9,961 bases of DNA from Chloroflexota bacterium (GTDB taxonomy: Bacteria > Chloroflexota > Anaerolineae > Caldilineales > Caldilineaceae): NCBI GenBank assembly GCA_003577365.1, contig QEUY01000070.1, positions 1 through 9,961 on the forward strand. Reading direction: 5' to 3'. Below are positions 7,454-9,961 of the stretch, piece by piece. The notes beneath the pieces are model-generated. The model was not told where the DNA came from, did not search any database, and was given only the letters and a program-made list of their open reading frames with translations. The translations under genes were made by a program, and so were the position numbers. The stretch's first letter is position 1; every line of letters begins with the position of its first letter.

Positions 7454-7816
7454 ATGGCGGAGAATCGACCTAAAACGGAATCTACTCAGGTGGTGCGACG
7501 GCAGGTCGCCGCGCATCTCTTGGAGACAACCCCGGCGATGGGCGGGCTGATGCATTGGCTGCTGGCCTCGCCCTTGCTGCTTTTTGTCGCCTGGGCCTGG
7601 ATCGACCTCTTCGCGCACTACAGCCCGCTGCCCAACTATTGGCTGGACGCGCTGTTGGGGTTGCTGTTGATGGCGGGCGTTGTGGTGCTGCCGCTCGGCG
7701 TGGCTGCGTTCTGGCTGGTGACCTCGTTCCCTGGGCTGTTCCAACATGTGGGCTGGGATGTGCAGCCATTGGAGCCGGTGCGCGAGACAGAGGCGTATTG
7801 GGTGCGCTATGTCTAG
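7454..7816 (+). CDS. Small two-helix membrane protein, unknown function, ends at an in-frame TAG
   Basis: A 120-residue protein of no family I recognise. It has a charged cytoplasmic-looking N-terminus (1-25), a hydrophobic helix at about 33-55, a short Pro/Tyr loop, a second helix at about 63-92, and an acidic, aromatic C-terminus ending 'EAYWVRYV'. The ATG at 7454 lies 22 bases after the upstream gene's stop, with GGAG at 7447-7450 as a close ribosome-binding site. The reading frame does not really finish here: after the TAG at 7814-7816 it stays open and coding-like to 7969, adding a third membrane helix. The natural product is therefore probably a 171-residue three-helix protein, unless the TAG is a true end. 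As third gene of the block it is probably co-transcribed with the glycosyltransferase and the RNase. Confidence 0.7.
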   Translation: MAENRPKTESTQVVRRQVAAHLLETTPAMGGLMHWLLASPLLLFVAWAWIDLFAHYSPLPNYWLDALLGLLLMAGVVVLPLGVAAFWLVTSFPGLFQHVGWDVQPLEPVRETEAYWVRYV

Positions 7817-7969
7817 CGCACGCGGCAGCGCGCAGCCAATACCTGGGGGCGCGCTTGGCTGCGCGCCGCCCAGGGCTGGGTCTATATCGAGATTGCGGTG
7901 ATCTTTGTGGGCGCGATCGCCATGATCCCGCTCTTTTTCAGCGCCAGCGAGTTTGGCTTTGGGCAGTGA
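7814..7969 (+). pseudogene. In-frame continuation of the small membrane protein after TAG
   Basis: Directly after TAG (7814-7816) the same frame runs 50 codons to TGA at 7967-7969. Most third codon positions are G or C, as in the neighbouring genes, and the translation is protein-like: an amphipathic Arg/Trp/Ala stretch, then a clear transmembrane helix ('VYIEIAVIFVGAIAMIPLFF', full-frame residues 143-162) and a short Ser/Phe/Gly tail. There is no ATG, GTG or TTG in frame before that helix that would allow independent expression of the whole segment. Readings are a recent nonsense mutation (for example CAG to TAG), a base-call error, or readthrough. TAG ends three other genes here (dinG, the NYN gene, trpA), so a general recoding of TAG is unlikely. 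Confidence 0.6.
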
Positions 7970-8034
7970 CCGCGATCTAGCTGCGTGCAAGTGCGGTCGG
8001 AAAACCGTCCCTGCGGTATCGCCGGACTCAATCG

Positions 8035-8847
8035 CTATGCGGTCTGCGCCAGCCGGTGCGCGCCGGCGGCGAGTTCCGCGGCCAGCGCGGCCACGGCCTC
8101 GACCGGATTTTCCCCGCCTGCGGCCTTAACCAAGGCCGAGCCTACGATCACCCCGTCGGCCAGCTTGGCGACGGCTGCGGCCTGCGCGCCCGTGCCGATG
8201 CCAAACCCCACGGCCAACGGCAGCGATGTGTGCCGCCGCACGCGCTGCACAAAGGCGGCCAGATCGAGCGGCAGTTCGCTGCGCGCGCCGGTAGTGCCCG
8301 CCACGCTGACCAAGTAAATAAAGCCGGTGGCCTGTTGGGCGACGAGACGGATGCGCGCCTCGGTGCTGGTCGGGGCGAGCAGAAAGACCGTCGCCAGCCC
8401 GGTGCGGCGGCAGGCTTGGATCAGTTCGCCCGCTTCTTCGGGCGGCAGGTCGGGCACGATCAGGCCGTCGATCCCGGCGGCGTTTGCATCCTCGACAAAA
8501 CGCTCGACGCCGTAGCGATGGAGCGGGTTGTAATAGGTCATGGCGCAGAAGGGCTGGTCGACGCCCTGGCCGCGCAGTTCTCGGCACATAGCCAGACAGT
8601 CGGCCACGGTCGTGCCTTGGGTCAGCGCCGTGTAGGTGGCGGTCTGGACGGTGGGGCCGTCGGCCAGCGGGTCACTGTGGGGGATGCCGATCTCGAACAA
8701 GTCCGCGCCGGCCTGCGCCAAGGCGGGGATGATCTGCAGCGTGGCGGCGCGGCTGGGGTAGCCCATGGCGTGATAGGGCATGAAGGCCGCTTGGCCCGCG
8801 GCCTTGAGCCGGGCGAACTGGGCTTGGATACGCTCTAGTCCGGTCAT
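8035..8847 (-). CDS. trpA: Tryptophan synthase alpha subunit
   Basis: Cytosolic TIM-barrel subunit that cleaves indole-3-glycerol phosphate to indole and glyceraldehyde 3-phosphate and passes indole through a tunnel to TrpB. The 270 residues match the usual length. The catalytic acids are E52 ('LFEIGIPHSDP') and D63 ('LADGPT'), equivalent to E49 and D60 of the enteric enzyme. 'MTYYNPLHRYG', 'GLIVPDLPPEEA', the loop-6 region 'YLVSVAGTTGAR' and the phosphate-binding 'VGFGIG' and 'IVGSALVK' segments are all present, so it looks functional. It starts at ATG 8847, 28 bases after the trpB stop, with no strong ribosome-binding site, and ends in TAG. It is the last gene of the trp segment here and converges with the membrane-protein gene. 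Confidence 0.97.
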   Translation of the reverse strand: MTGLERIQAQFARLKAAGQAAFMPYHAMGYPSRAATLQIIPALAQAGADLFEIGIPHSDPLADGPTVQTATYTALTQGTTVADCLAMCRELRGQGVDQPFCAMTYYNPLHRYGVERFVEDANAAGIDGLIVPDLPPEEAGELIQACRRTGLATVFLLAPTSTEARIRLVAQQATGFIYLVSVAGTTGARSELPLDLAAFVQRVRRHTSLPLAVGFGIGTGAQAAAVAKLADGVIVGSALVKAAGGENPVEAVAALAAELAAGAHRLAQTA

Positions 8848-8875
8848 GGTGATCTGTCCATTTCTTTGCCAGGCG

Positions 8876-9961
<1,086 letters not shown>

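Noticed and set aside
7555..7980. 141-codon plus-strand frame covering the membrane-protein region, which would avoid the TAG at 7814
   Set aside because: Its translation is Ala/Gly/Arg/Cys-rich without coherent helices, whereas the 7454 frame gives clean membrane helices and G/C-rich third positions on both sides of the TAG. A frameshift is therefore not the explanation.
7968..8018. Possible bidirectional terminator in the convergent gap: GACCGC/GCGGTC repeat (7968-7973 and 7993-7998) and, on the minus strand, ACCG-CAGGGA-CGGT followed by TTT
   Set aside because: The first has a 19-base loop and no T-run; the second has only a 4-bp stem and a short T-run. Neither is a convincing intrinsic terminator.

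Overview
The window is ordinary-looking, gene-dense, high-GC bacterial chromosome with three gene blocks and very short intergenic gaps. Gene content and protein style point to a Chloroflexota-like bacterium: an exonuclease-fused DinG helicase, a ResB-type membrane protein, a family-2 glycosyltransferase directly followed by a YacP/NYN nuclease, and trpB-trpA. This assignment is inferred from family resemblance, not a search, and is only moderately sure. I saw no tRNA, rRNA, CRISPR array, insertion sequence or phage gene.

Block 1 (positions 5632 down to 1, minus strand) looks like one operon. It starts at a strong extended -10 promoter near 5690-5719. The order is an exonuclease-DinG helicase, a ResB-like four-helix membrane protein, uridine kinase (udk), and a family-4 glycosyltransferase that runs off the left edge. 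The genes touch or overlap: helicase and resB by up to 14 bases, resB to udk with a 10-base gap, udk and the glycosyltransferase through an ATGA overlap. DNA repair, cytochrome maturation, pyrimidine salvage and glycan synthesis are thus probably co-transcribed without sharing a pathway.

Block 2 (5805 to 7969, plus strand) diverges from block 1 across a 172-base spacer. That spacer holds two facing promoter candidates with overlapping -10 boxes and a 12-base palindrome. The block encodes a membrane-anchored family-2 glycosyltransferase, an overlapping NYN/YacP-type RNase, and a small membrane protein. The membrane protein is interrupted by an in-frame TAG at 7814. The same frame continues after the TAG with coding-like codon use and a third transmembrane helix, to a TGA at 7967. 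This interrupted gene is the most unusual thing in the window.

Block 3 (9961 down to 8035, minus strand) is the tryptophan synthase pair, trpB (its first ~40 residues lie beyond the right edge) and trpA. It converges on block 2 over a 65-base gap with no convincing terminator. The only distinctly odd biology I can support is the TAG-split membrane gene, the putative Fe-S cysteines in the exonuclease-fused DinG, and the promoter/palindrome architecture. I see no clear multi-gene new system.
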